Notes: generated by a model not told the origin, from the letters alone. A stretch of 12,849 nucleotides of DNA from Bacilli bacterium (GCA_024698065.1 JAILRR010000047.1:1-12849); one strand, 5' to 3'; counted from the first letter of the stretch, positions 6,433 through 12,849 are shown. Numbers and translations: made by a program.

Positions 6433-6462
6433 ATTATAAACCCACGCAAAATAAAGTAGAAT
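6433..6462. promoter_or_regulatory. Compact divergent promoter region between nrdG and rarA
   Basis: Only 45 bp separate the two divergent start codons. On the minus strand TATAAT (6438-6433) ends 8 nt before the nrdG ATG. On the plus strand TAGAAT (6457-6462) ends 7 nt before the rarA ATG, and TATTAT (6432-6437) is a second plus-strand -10 candidate that overlaps the nrdG box almost completely. No good -35 is seen for either. The -35 position for nrdG would cover the rarA box, so the two promoters probably exclude each other. Confidence 0.45.
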
Positions 6463-6469
6463 TAATACG

Positions 6470-7798
6470 ATGAGCAAAACTATCTCCATTTGGAACGACA
6501 ATAATGAGCCTTTGGCTGAACGTCTTAGGCCTACCTCGATCGACGAGATTGTTGGCCAAGACCATCTTTTAGGCAAAGGCAAAATACTCCGCAACATGAT
6601 CGAAAGCGACAAAGTCCCTTCGATGATCTTTTGGGGTCCGCCTGGAGTAGGCAAAACAACGATTGCCAAAGTGATCGCTAACGTCACCAAAGCCGACTTC
6701 ATCACCTTCTCTGCCGTCACTAGCGGCATCAAAGAAATCAAAACCGTCATGGAGGAAGCGGAGAAGAACCGCTTATTCGGTGGCAAAACCATCGTCTTCG
6801 TAGATGAAATCCATAGATTCAACAAAGCCCAGCAAGACGCTTTCCTTCCTTTTGTCGAAAAAGGGAGCATCATCCTTGTCGGCGCCACAACCGAGAACCC
6901 TTCGTTTGAGATCAACAACGCTCTTTTGTCACGCTGCAAAGTCTTTGTCCTAAATCCTTTAGGCGTTGAGGATATTGTCCTTCTTCTTAAGAAAGCCATC
7001 TCTGACAAGCGCGGATTCGGCGGAATGAAGATCAAGATCAGCAAACAGGTCCTTGAGACAATCGCCACCTTCTCTAATGGGGATGCTAGAGGAGCCTTGT
7101 CCACCCTTGAGATGGTCATCCTTAATGGTGACAGACAAGATGACACAATCACCGTTTCCAAAGAGATAGTCGAACAGGTGACTTCAAAGAAGTCCTTCTT
7201 ATATGACAAGAAAGGCGAAGAACACTATAACCTCATCTCCGCCCTCCATAAATCAATGAGAAACAGCGACCCTGATGCAGCCGTTTATTGGCTTGCCAGA
7301 ATGCTTGAGGCCGGTGAGGATCCTCTTTATATCGCTAGACGCGTTGTTCGTTTTGCTTCTGAGGATGTTGGCCTTGCCGATCCTCGCGCGATGGAAGTCG
7401 CCGTTGCAGCTTATCAGGCCTGCCACTTCATCGGTGTCCCTGAGTGTAACGTCTCTCTTACTGAAGCTGTCGTCTATATGGCGATGTCCCCAAAATCAAA
7501 CGCGATGGAAGTCGCCTACAATAGAGCGGCCGAAGACGCCCGAAAGATGATTGATGAGCCAGTTCCTCTTGTTATCAGGAACGCTCCAACAAAGCTTATG
7601 AAAGAGCTTGGTTATGGCGATGGCTATATCTACGCTCACGACACCAAAGAGAAGATCGCCAGCATGCAGTGCCTTCCAGATTCATTGGTTGGCAAAGAAT
7701 ACTTCACCCCTGGAGTACAAGGCTTAGAAGCCAAATACAAAGCCCGCCTCGAAGAGATAAAGAAATGGAAAGAGGCGCACGCTAAGAAGCAAAAGTAG
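6470..7798 (+). CDS. rarA: RarA/MgsA replication-associated recombination AAA+ ATPase
   Basis: This 442-residue AAA+ protein is of the clamp-loader-like RarA (MgsA/Mgs1/WRNIP1) family, which acts at stalled replication forks. Walker A is GPPGVGKT (56-63), Walker B is VFVDEIHR (D112, E113), sensor 1 is GATTENPSF, and an SRC arginine finger follows. The C-terminal part contains the RarA tetramerisation and winged region, with the conserved VRFASEDVGLADPRA and PKSNAMEVAYNRA. Length is normal for the family (about 420-450). ATG 6470 has no Shine-Dalgarno, and a -10-like TAGAAT lies 7 nt before it. The stop is TAG; read-through would add only seven codons before a TAA at 7820-7822, so this gene does not prove that TAG terminates in this organism. 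No terminator follows; a promoter for the next gene starts 7 nt later. Confidence 0.95.
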   Translation: MSKTISIWNDNNEPLAERLRPTSIDEIVGQDHLLGKGKILRNMIESDKVPSMIFWGPPGVGKTTIAKVIANVTKADFITFSAVTSGIKEIKTVMEEAEKNRLFGGKTIVFVDEIHRFNKAQQDAFLPFVEKGSIILVGATTENPSFEINNALLSRCKVFVLNPLGVEDIVLLLKKAISDKRGFGGMKIKISKQVLETIATFSNGDARGALSTLEMVILNGDRQDDTITVSKEIVEQVTSKKSFLYDKKGEEHYNLISALHKSMRNSDPDAAVYWLARMLEAGEDPLYIARRVVRFASEDVGLADPRAMEVAVAAYQACHFIGVPECNVSLTEAVVYMAMSPKSNAMEVAYNRAAEDARKMIDEPVPLVIRNAPTKLMKELGYGDGYIYAHDTKEKIASMQCLPDSLVGKEYFTPGVQGLEAKYKARLEEIKKWKEAHAKKQK

Positions 7799-7804
7799 GC
7801 CGTT

Positions 7805-7834
7805 TTGACTTGCCCTTCATAAAAGTTCTACAAT
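7805..7834 (+). promoter_or_regulatory. Promoter of the YhhN-like gene
   Basis: TTGACT (7805-7810) and TACAAT (7829-7834) each match consensus at 5 of 6 positions with an 18-bp spacer. The expected start site falls at or next to the ATG at 7841, so the transcript would be leaderless. The only possible Shine-Dalgarno (AAGG, 7835-7838) is just two bases from the ATG, too close to be typical. Confidence 0.6.
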
Positions 7835-7840
7835 AAGGCT

Positions 7841-8545
7841 ATGTTTGATTTCACATCGCCTCTTACCTACATTGGTTTTTTCTTCCTCTTGGCGTTTGTC
7901 CTTATTTCTTTGCAGCACATCTATTACTGCTACAAGGAGAATGAACCAAAGAGAAAGCTCACCAAGACCTTATGCGTTCCTGCTTTGGCGATCGCTGCGG
8001 TTTTCCTTGCCCCATTGAGATGGCAAATCTATGTTGGTGCGGCTGTCGGCGCTATCGGCGACTACTTCCTTCTTAAGAAGCACTTCGTCAAATTCTTAGC
8101 TTTAGGAATGCTTTTCTTCTTTCTTGGCCATATCTTCTACATCAATGAAGCCATATCTATCTTGGTTGAAATAGGTCTTCTTGAAGTCAAGAACATCCAA
8201 ATCTGGGCGATTGTCTATTTCGTTGCCGCTTATGCGATCTTCTTCACGATTGCTTTTATCATCACGAAGAAGAAATGGCTTATGTCTTTGGCAGGAGGCT
8301 TATACTGCGTATCCCTTCTTACAGAAACGACAGTAGGCCTTGTCGGTGTGCTTCTAGGCCAGCCTCTCTTCTTCATCTTCTTGCTATTAGGAGGACTCGT
8401 CTTCCTTATGAGCGACTCGATGCTCGTCTATTCTCACTTCTTCAAACCAATACCAAGGGAGCACTTCCCAATCATGATCACCTATCTACTTGGAGAGGTC
8501 TTGATTGTCGTAGGTTTGATTCTCACAAACGCAATGATCAGATAA
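7841..8545 (+). CDS. YhhN/TMEM86-family membrane protein (lysoplasmalogenase-like)
   Basis: This 234-residue integral membrane protein has about eight predicted membrane segments. It carries the YhhN family pattern: KTLCVPALAIAA near the start, GAIGDYFLL with the conserved Asp, FFFLGHIFYI with the conserved His, and a later LVFLMSDSMLVYSHF segment with a second conserved Asp. Characterised family members (TMEM86, some bacterial YhhN) hydrolyse the vinyl-ether bond of lysoplasmalogens. Plasmalogens occur in many strict anaerobes, which fits this genome, but substrate is inferred from family only. The gene has its own promoter between rarA and its start, and ends in a terminator shared with the convergent antiporter gene. 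Confidence 0.8.
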   Translation: MFDFTSPLTYIGFFFLLAFVLISLQHIYYCYKENEPKRKLTKTLCVPALAIAAVFLAPLRWQIYVGAAVGAIGDYFLLKKHFVKFLALGMLFFFLGHIFYINEAISILVEIGLLEVKNIQIWAIVYFVAAYAIFFTIAFIITKKKWLMSLAGGLYCVSLLTETTVGLVGVLLGQPLFFIFLLLGGLVFLMSDSMLVYSHFFKPIPREHFPIMITYLLGEVLIVVGLILTNAMIR

Positions 8546-8548
8546 AAG

Positions 8549-8575
8549 AAAATCCCTGAATTGCCAGGGATTTTT
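8549..8575. terminator. Bidirectional Rho-independent terminator
   Basis: AAAATCCCTG (8549-8558) pairs with its complement (8565-8574) around a 6-nt loop. T-rich DNA follows on both strands. It begins 4 nt after the YhhN-like stop and lies 18 nt beyond the end of the antiporter gene, so it serves both convergent genes. Confidence 0.9.
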
Positions 8576-8592
8576 GAATATTTGCTAGGGTT

Positions 8593-9885
8593 TTAACGTT
8601 CCAAGGTAAGTTCGCCAGCTTTTTTGAGAGCGGTCTTTGTGACGATTGGACCGATAAGCTCATAAACAAGCGTGGACGTGAGGATGATGGCCACAACCAT
8701 CGCTCCAAGAAGAGGATTGCCGTTTTCTCCGCTTAAGGCAGCACCTGCGGTCGTTGATAAACCGATTGCGACACCTGCCTGAGGGATAAGGCAGAAGCCA
8801 AGGTATTTCTTAACGGCTGGCTCCGCTTTCGAGATGGCAGCACCGCTAAAGGCACCAAGCCATTTGCCACCGGCTCTGAAGATAACATAGACAAGGGCGA
8901 TCGCCAAAACGACAAGGCCATTGCTGCTAGCGAATATCGTCAAATCGAGATTAGCCCCACTGATGATGAAGAAGAGCATGTATATCGGAGTGGTAAACCT
9001 ATCAAGAAACTCAAACTCCTTAACGCTATCTTGCCTCATGTTGACGAAGATGGCGCCGGCAGTCATACAGGTAAGCAAGGAGCTAAGCTCCATGTTGCCC
9101 ATGAAGTCTTGTTTGAATAAGTAATAAAGGCCAAGCGAGGCAAAGACGACGAAGATGATCCAGCCAGTTCTGTTTCCTCTTGAGCGGAAGAAATGGCAAG
9201 CAAAGGACATCAAGAAGCCTAGAGCCGCGCCGATAGCAAGAGAGATGACGATTTCGATAAGAGGTTTGGCGAACATCTCGTAAGCGCTGAAAGAGGTTCC
9301 TGTCGCCATCGCGCTAGCGATCTGAAAGAGAATAGCGAAGAGAATGAGAGCCGCCGCATCATCAAGAGCGACAACTGGAAGCAAAGTATCGGTGACAGGA
9401 CCTTTCGCCCTATATTGCTTAACGACCATAAGAGTGGCCGCAGGCGCTGTCGCAGCCGCGATCGCGCCTAAGGTAAGCACAAGAGGAAGAGGGATCTTGT
9501 CCGGGAAGATGAAATATGCGACTAATAAAGCGGCGATAACGAGAAGCGAAGCAAACACCGCTTCAAGAACGGTGATGATAAGAACTTTCTTACCAACCGC
9601 TTTAAGGGTGTTTCTCTTAAAAGAAGCGCCTACCGAGAAAGCGATGAATCCTAAAGCGACGTTATTCACCCAGCCAAGGTTTTTGACATATTGGGCTACC
9701 GGACCACTTCCAGCATTAAGGAAATCAAAGTTGTTGAAGAAGAGTCCGAAAACAAAAGGACCCATGATGATGCCTGTGATGATGTAACCGGTCACAAAAG
9801 GCATCTTTATGACCTTCATTAGCCTAGTAGAGAGAAGGCCAACGAGGACAATCGCTGCTGCGTAAAGAAAAATAAAGCCGTCCAT
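8593..9885 (-). CDS. CPA2-family monovalent cation/proton antiporter (Kef/Na+-H+ exchanger type)
   Basis: This 430-residue membrane protein has about 12-13 hydrophobic segments covering nearly its whole length, as in the CPA2 superfamily (KefB/C, NapA, GerN). The family core is visible: TGYIITGIIMGP (32-43), the unwound-helix motif TAPAAT (146-151), and VVALDDAAAL with the Asp pair D175-D176, which in CPA2 exchangers is tied to ion and proton binding. A cytoplasmic KTN/TrkA-N domain, which regulates Kef proteins, is absent: the protein ends soon after the last membrane segment. Control may instead come from the small upstream gene, whose stop overlaps this ATG (TAATG, 1 nt), implying translational coupling. 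The transported cation (Na+ or K+) cannot be fixed from sequence. Confidence 0.9.
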   Translation of the reverse strand: MDGFIFLYAAAIVLVGLLSTRLMKVIKMPFVTGYIITGIIMGPFVFGLFFNNFDFLNAGSGPVAQYVKNLGWVNNVALGFIAFSVGASFKRNTLKAVGKKVLIITVLEAVFASLLVIAALLVAYFIFPDKIPLPLVLTLGAIAAATAPAATLMVVKQYRAKGPVTDTLLPVVALDDAAALILFAILFQIASAMATGTSFSAYEMFAKPLIEIVISLAIGAALGFLMSFACHFFRSRGNRTGWIIFVVFASLGLYYLFKQDFMGNMELSSLLTCMTAGAIFVNMRQDSVKEFEFLDRFTTPIYMLFFIISGANLDLTIFASSNGLVVLAIALVYVIFRAGGKWLGAFSGAAISKAEPAVKKYLGFCLIPQAGVAIGLSTTAGAALSGENGNPLLGAMVVAIILTSTLVYELIGPIVTKTALKKAGELTLER

Positions 9886-10217
9886 TAGAAGCTGCCTTCG
9901 TAATCATCAATAGGGAGGCTATAGAAGGCTCCTTTGACGGTTTTGAAATCATCGGTGCATTTGCGAATTGCGCCTTTAAGTTCTGAAATATTCTTCTCAT
10001 CAACGATGAAAAGAGAAAGAGTCGACTCTTTATTGTTGTCAGCTTCCCAGTTGGCAAGAGAGAAGAAATGTCTCTCTTCTGGAAGCATGTCTTCGAAAGC
10101 ATGTCTTAACGACGCGCCTCCGACAAGCGTTCCGTTATATCCTTCGGAACGAATTCCTTCGAGGGCGTTTATGGCCGCCTGGCCGTTTTCGAGAAAGAGG
10201 AATAATACGCGTTTCAT
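9885..10217 (-). CDS. Small PII-like protein coupled to the antiporter
   Basis: This 110-residue soluble protein has a predicted ferredoxin-like order typical of PII and PII-like sensors: strand KRVLFLFL, helix AAINALEGIRSEG, strand GTLVGGA, a long flexible segment (about 40-65) in the T-loop place, strand STLSLFIVD, helix ISELKGAIRKCTDDF, and strand VKGAFYSLPIDD. PII-like proteins bind nucleotides and control transporters, and are sometimes encoded beside them. No classical PII signature is seen, so the assignment rests on pattern and context. ATG 10217 is chosen because AAAGGTG lies 5 nt upstream; a GTG at 10235 would place that site inside the gene. It is first in an operon with the antiporter and sits behind a TATAAT promoter and a perfect inverted repeat. 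Confidence 0.7.
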   Translation of the reverse strand: MKRVLFLFLENGQAAINALEGIRSEGYNGTLVGGASLRHAFEDMLPEERHFFSLANWEADNNKESTLSLFIVDEKNISELKGAIRKCTDDFKTVKGAFYSLPIDDYEGSF

Positions 10218-10239
10218 AGTTTCACCTTTCGACACAAAG

Positions 10240-10268
10240 ATTATAGGCTCATTAACACTTGTGTGTTA
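10240..10268 (-). promoter_or_regulatory. Promoter with inverted-repeat operator for the PII-like/antiporter operon
   Basis: A perfect TATAAT (minus strand, 10245-10240) lies 22 nt before the ATG. At the -35 position sits a perfect inverted repeat: arms TAACAC and GTGTTA around 4 nt (10253-10268). An operator covering the -35 suggests repression or activation by an unidentified dimeric regulator, perhaps linked to salt or pH. Confidence 0.55.
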
Positions 10269-10285
10269 CTTTTCGTTGCAAATAG

Positions 10286-10317
10286 AAAAAACGCTGACGA
10301 TTTGCCAGCGATTTTTT
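10286..10317 (-). terminator. Rho-independent terminator of the diguanylate cyclase gene
   Basis: A CGCTG/CAGCG stem (10292-10296 with 10306-10310) with a 9-nt loop is followed on the minus strand by six T residues. It begins directly at the cyclase stop codon. A six-T run on the plus strand as well makes the structure symmetric. Confidence 0.85.
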
Positions 10318-11194
10318 ATTTAATGACGAATCTGTTTTTCCCGCCGTTCTTTGCGATATACATCGCTTGGTCAGCTATTTTGATCGCCTCATCGACAGAT
10401 GGGAAACCACCGTCCGCTAAAGCGATTCCGATACTGGCATTCAAAGGAACGACGTCATTGATCTTAATCTGATTGATGGCCTTTAGGAGTTTTTTGGCAA
10501 CTGTTGTGGCCTGTGATTTTGTATCAACGCCGCAGAAATAAAGAATGAATTCATCTCCTCCAAACCTTCCTGTTATTGCCTCAGGGAAGTTGTTCAACAA
10601 GGAATTCGAGAGACAACCAAGAACCCTATCGCCTTCAAGATGACCATAGGTGTCGTTGATGTGCTTGAAGTTGTCGATATCGACCATCACGCATGCGCCC
10701 TTTTTGGTCTCTTGGATGATCTGGCTGATCTCAATGACCACGGTTTGGTGGTTAAGAAGGCCGGTTAAGGAATCCTGTTTTGCTTTCTTCGCGGTCTCCA
10801 TTCTTCTATGCATGATGGCATTCTCGTCAAGAACGACGACATAGAAGTACCTCGTTCCGTCTGGACGGGTTTTGATTTTCCCGCGATCAAGCATCCAGAT
10901 GTAGGAGCCATCCGCTTTCTTAACGCGGTATTCGCAGAAATCGATATCCGATTCGGAAATCTGTTCATCGATCTCTTGTTGGATCTTCTTAAAATCATCA
11001 GGATGGACAAAATCGATGAAGCTGTAATTGACAGACTTCAAAAATGATTCCTCATCCTCATAGCCTAAAAGTTTATAAAGAGAAGGCGACACATAGATGA
11101 ATCTTTGGTCCCCATCCGCTTCATAGGTGAAAGCCCCGCCGGGCATGTGATCAAGCAAATCGCGAAGCTCTTGTAATTCTTCTTTTTCGTTCAT
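10316..11194 (-). CDS. PAS-GGDEF diguanylate cyclase
   Basis: This 292-residue protein should make cyclic di-GMP from two GTP. An N-terminal PAS domain (about 5-125) contains FIYVSPSLYKLLGY, FVHPDD and the PAC-type tail YRVKKADGSYIWMLDRGKI; it senses an unknown signal. A GGDEF domain (about 135-292) starts DSLTGLLNH, has the metal-binding VDIDNFKHINDTYGH and an intact active site RFGGDEF. The inhibitory I-site (RxxD, seven residues before the R of RFGGDEF) is absent, so product inhibition is unlikely. No transmembrane segment is present. ATG 11194 is used; TTG 11203 adds three residues and has AAGG only 4 nt upstream, so it is a real alternative. The gene stands alone with a terminator at its stop. 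No phosphodiesterase or c-di-GMP effector is seen in the window. Confidence 0.93.
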   Translation of the reverse strand: MNEKEELQELRDLLDHMPGGAFTYEADGDQRFIYVSPSLYKLLGYEDEESFLKSVNYSFIDFVHPDDFKKIQQEIDEQISESDIDFCEYRVKKADGSYIWMLDRGKIKTRPDGTRYFYVVVLDENAIMHRRMETAKKAKQDSLTGLLNHQTVVIEISQIIQETKKGACVMVDIDNFKHINDTYGHLEGDRVLGCLSNSLLNNFPEAITGRFGGDEFILYFCGVDTKSQATTVAKKLLKAINQIKINDVVPLNASIGIALADGGFPSVDEAIKIADQAMYIAKNGGKNRFVIK

Positions 11195-11376
11195 AATCGG
11201 CAACTGACCTTATAAAGACCTTAATCCCTCTCAAAATTATCTTCAAGAAAAGCGCAATTTTTTTCATAATTTCCAACGCATGGAAAAGCAAGCAAGATAA
11301 TCGATTTTTGCTCTCTTTAACGATAGTTAATTTTCACAGTTGGCTAAGGCTGTTTTGCTGTTTTTGTAAATTTCTT

Positions 11377-11401
11377 TATATAGTGTTTTGGACACTTTAT
11401 A
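11377..11401. repeat. 25-bp inverted repeat, operator-like
   Basis: The left arm (11377-11386, ending AGTGT) and right arm (11392-11401, starting ACACT) pair at 9 of 10 positions around a 5-bp centre. The outer parts are TATA-rich. It lies about 60 bp upstream of the proposed -10 of the glycosidase gene and is a candidate regulator site. Confidence 0.5.
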
Positions 11402-11452
11402 GCGGTGAATCATATGGTTATTGACTTAGATTTATAGCAAGATAGTCAATTT

Positions 11453-11468
11453 TTGAAGCGCTTACAAT
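11453..11468 (+). promoter_or_regulatory. LacI/CcpA-type operator overlapping a -10 box
   Basis: TTGAAGCGCTTACA (11453-11466) fits TGNAAGCGCTTNCA, the operator pattern of LacI-family sugar regulators and CcpA, at all but one fixed position. The -10-like TACAAT (11463-11468) overlaps its right end; no convincing -35 is seen. A repressor bound here would block transcription of the glycosidase gene, consistent with sugar or catabolite control. Confidence 0.55.
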
Positions 11469-11472
11469 CGGT

Positions 11473-11488
11473 ATCACTTTTAAGTGAT
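11473..11488. repeat. Perfect inverted repeat downstream of the glycosidase promoter
   Basis: ATCACTT and AAGTGAT are perfect 7-bp arms around TT. It lies just after the TACAAT box, near the expected transcription start, in a good position for a roadblock repressor. It could also form a short RNA hairpin. Confidence 0.45.
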
Positions 11489-11492
11489 TGAC

Positions 11493-11518
11493 GATGGGCT
11501 AGGGTGGTCTAGACCATC
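11493..11518 (+). other. Stem-loop in the glycosidase 5' leader
   Basis: GATGGGCTAG (11493-11502) pairs with CTAGACCATC (11509-11518) at 9 of 10 positions around a 6-nt loop. An alternative 12-bp palindrome (TGGTCTAGACCA, 11505-11516) shares the right arm. No T tract follows, so it is not a terminator. It ends 29 nt before the ATG. Confidence 0.45.
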
Positions 11519-11547
11519 AAAAACATAAAGAAAGAAAGGAAAAACAC

Positions 11548-12849
11548 ATGGGAAAATTTACTTCCTTGTCAGGTAAAGAAAAAGCCAGACTTATCGTTTC
11601 GGTTGCTTCCTTACCTGTCATCGCCGCCGCTGGCGTTGGGTTAGGAATTGGTAGTGGCTGGGCTTTTGGTCCAGGCGCAAGTACCTTAACCACCTATCTC
11701 ACAGCCGCGGCTGCAGCAGACGAGAGCGGAATGACCCGCGCTGTCTCTGGCATGGGTGATGAGCTCGCCGTCGAAGTCGAAGGCGAAGGCATCGTCATGC
11801 TCGAGAACAACGGAACTCTTCCACTCAGCAAAGAAGACTTCGATCAGAAAAAGATCAGTGTCTTCGGACACGGTGCCGTCGACTGGTACATCCAGTCCTC
11901 TGGCTCTGAAATGGTCGGAACAAAAGGCCACAAGGCTTATGATCTCGTCGGCGCTCTCAAGAAGAGAGGCTTAGCCGTCAACCAAGACATTCTTGACTAC
12001 TACACCAGCTGGCACAAAGCTGAAGGCGATGCCAACACCATCATGGCTGCTCTTGATGAATATTTTGTCATCCGTGAGCCATCCATAACTGTTGATAGCA
12101 AATACGAAGAACTCTACGATGCGTCGTTAGACAGGACAACGAAAGACGACAATGGCAAAACCAACAGCGACACCGCCTTGTTTGTCATCTCTCGTCACGC
12201 TGGTGAGAACAGTGACTGCCCTCACTATCAGAACAAGCTTTCCTCGAGTGATTCCACCCATAAGAGCGGAAGCACCGTCAAAGACGAAACACGCACCTAT
12301 CTCGAGATTTCGACCGAAGAAGAAGATGCTCTTCGCAAGGTTGCCCAAGACTTCGAAAACGTCATCGTTATCGAGAACAGCACCAATAACATGACCCTTG
12401 ATTTTGTGAAAGAAATCAACGAAGACATTCCTAACGGCATTGATGCCGTCCTCAACGTCGGTGTCACCGGCGGCCAAGGCGCTCTTGCCATCCCTGATGT
12501 CATCTTTGGCGATGTCACTCCTTCTGGACATATGACCGATACCACACCATATCGCCCAGAATTCAACATCACCTACTATCGTTCTTGCGCTAAGCATACC
12601 CGTCACTATGAAGGCGGAAGGTCCGCGGACTTCTTCGAGAAAGCCGCTCAAGGTTCTGGTGGTGCCGCTTTCTACAAATTTGCCCCATACTCCGAATACA
12701 CCGAAGGCATCTACATGGGTTATCGTTGGTTCGAAACCGCCGATGCTGAAGGCTTCTGGGACAAGGCTCCATACAATGGATATGACAACGTCGTTCAGTA
12801 CCCATTCGGTTATGGTATGTCCTACACCGACTTTGAATGGAAATTGGTT
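11548..12849 (+). CDS. Glycoside hydrolase family 3 protein, C-domain first, 3' end outside the window
   Basis: The first 434 residues are visible and the frame is still open at the window edge. The N-terminus has a basic stretch (K10, K12, R14) and a hydrophobic segment (15-38), a signal anchor or signal peptide. Then comes the GH3 C-terminal-type domain: GIVMLENNGTLPL (81-93), ISVFGHGAVDW with the SSGSEM loop, NVGVTGGQGALAIPDVIFGDVTPSGHM, IYMGYRWFETA, and the closing YPFGYGMSYTDF (418-429). In most GH3 enzymes this domain follows the catalytic barrel. Here it comes first, as in the inverted beta-glucosidases known from Ruminococcus and Butyrivibrio, so the barrel with the nucleophile Asp should lie beyond 12849. 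The likely role is cleavage of beta-linked glucosides or xylosides at the cell surface. The Shine-Dalgarno AAAGGA lies 8 nt before the ATG. A cre-like operator upstream suggests sugar control. Confidence 0.88.
   Translation, partial: MGKFTSLSGKEKARLIVSVASLPVIAAAGVGLGIGSGWAFGPGASTLTTYLTAAAAADESGMTRAVSGMGDELAVEVEGEGIVMLENNGTLPLSKEDFDQKKISVFGHGAVDWYIQSSGSEMVGTKGHKAYDLVGALKKRGLAVNQDILDYYTSWHKAEGDANTIMAALDEYFVIREPSITVDSKYEELYDASLDRTTKDDNGKTNSDTALFVISRHAGENSDCPHYQNKLSSSDSTHKSGSTVKDETRTYLEISTEEEDALRKVAQDFENVIVIENSTNNMTLDFVKEINEDIPNGIDAVLNVGVTGGQGALAIPDVIFGDVTPSGHMTDTTPYRPEFNITYYRSCAKHTRHYEGGRSADFFEKAAQGSGGAAFYKFAPYSEYTEGIYMGYRWFETADAEGFWDKAPYNGYDNVVQYPFGYGMSYTDFEWKLV

Larger units (their letters stand above)
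11204..11547. other. Regulatory intergenic region between the divergent cyclase and glycosidase genes
   Basis: About 340 bp, AT-rich, with no gene. The half next to the cyclase (11204-11370) shows nothing clear apart from a TATAAG near the cyclase start. The half next to the glycosidase (11377-11518) holds four separate dyad elements and a -10-like TACAAT, listed individually. Confidence 0.7.

Noticed and set aside
6388..7209. Long minus-strand open frame antisense to rarA
   Set aside because: A shadow of the codon bias of rarA; the rarA protein has all expected AAA+ motifs and the antisense product resembles nothing.
11371..11407. NrdR boxes: TATAGTGT and ACACTTTA halves around 11379-11399
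   Set aside because: Only about 12/16 and 10/16 matches, wrong spacing (5 bp between boxes), and the downstream gene is a glycosidase. No good NrdR pair was found near nrdD or nrdG.
1..12849. Mobile element, prophage, defence island or CRISPR array
   Set aside because: No transposase, integrase, phage gene, direct-repeat array or terminal repeats; gene content is housekeeping and accessory metabolism.

Overview
The window looks like a chromosomal segment of an anaerobic, probably gut- or rumen-associated member of the Bacillota (class Bacilli or a close relative). The evidence is an oxygen-sensitive class III ribonucleotide reductase with its radical-SAM activase, AT-rich intergenic DNA next to strongly biased coding DNA (in nrdD almost every proline is CCA), AGGAGG-type ribosome binding sites, short simple terminators, and a secreted family 3 glycosidase. 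TGA is a stop (nrdD, nrdG) and Trp is TGG, so the mycoplasma code is not in use. The taxonomic placement is inference.

Layout: (1) 139-1023 (+), an orphan RimK-type ATP-grasp ligase with its own terminator. (2) 1083-1796 (-), a large-conductance mechanosensitive channel (mscL) whose reading frame is interrupted by an in-frame TAG at codon 20. (3) 1797-2446, an AT-rich gap of about 650 bp holding DnaA-box-like 9-mers, inverted repeats, a tandem repeat, a possible promoter and a structured leader for nrdD. (4) 2447-6424, the anaerobic dNTP module: nrdD fused to a C-terminal thioredoxin/glutaredoxin-like domain, a translationally coupled thioredoxin-reductase-like flavoprotein, and nrdG on the opposite strand overlapping the flavoprotein tail to tail. 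(5) 6470-8545 (+), rarA (replication-linked AAA+ ATPase) and a YhhN/lysoplasmalogenase-like membrane protein. (6) 8593-10217 (-), a two-gene operon of a small PII-like protein and a CPA2 monovalent cation/proton antiporter. (7) 10316-11194 (-), a PAS-GGDEF diguanylate cyclase. (8) 11204-11547, a regulatory gap dense in inverted repeats. (9) 11548 to the window end (+), the 5' part of a membrane-anchored glycoside hydrolase family 3 protein whose C-terminal-type domain comes first.

The most interesting system is the class III RNR module. The catalytic subunit carries its own redoxin (CPNC), joined by a His/Cys-rich linker, and the adjacent flavin reductase supplies a CAVC disulfide. That reductase lacks the usual NADPH-binding signatures, so the chain donor -> flavoprotein -> built-in redoxin -> NrdD may not start from NADPH. 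Also worth checking are the amber codon in mscL, the PII-like/antiporter pair behind a perfect inverted-repeat operator, and several genes whose -10-like box lies only 6-8 nt before the start codon with no Shine-Dalgarno, which suggests leaderless mRNAs.

No tRNA, rRNA, CRISPR array, insertion sequence or phage gene was seen.
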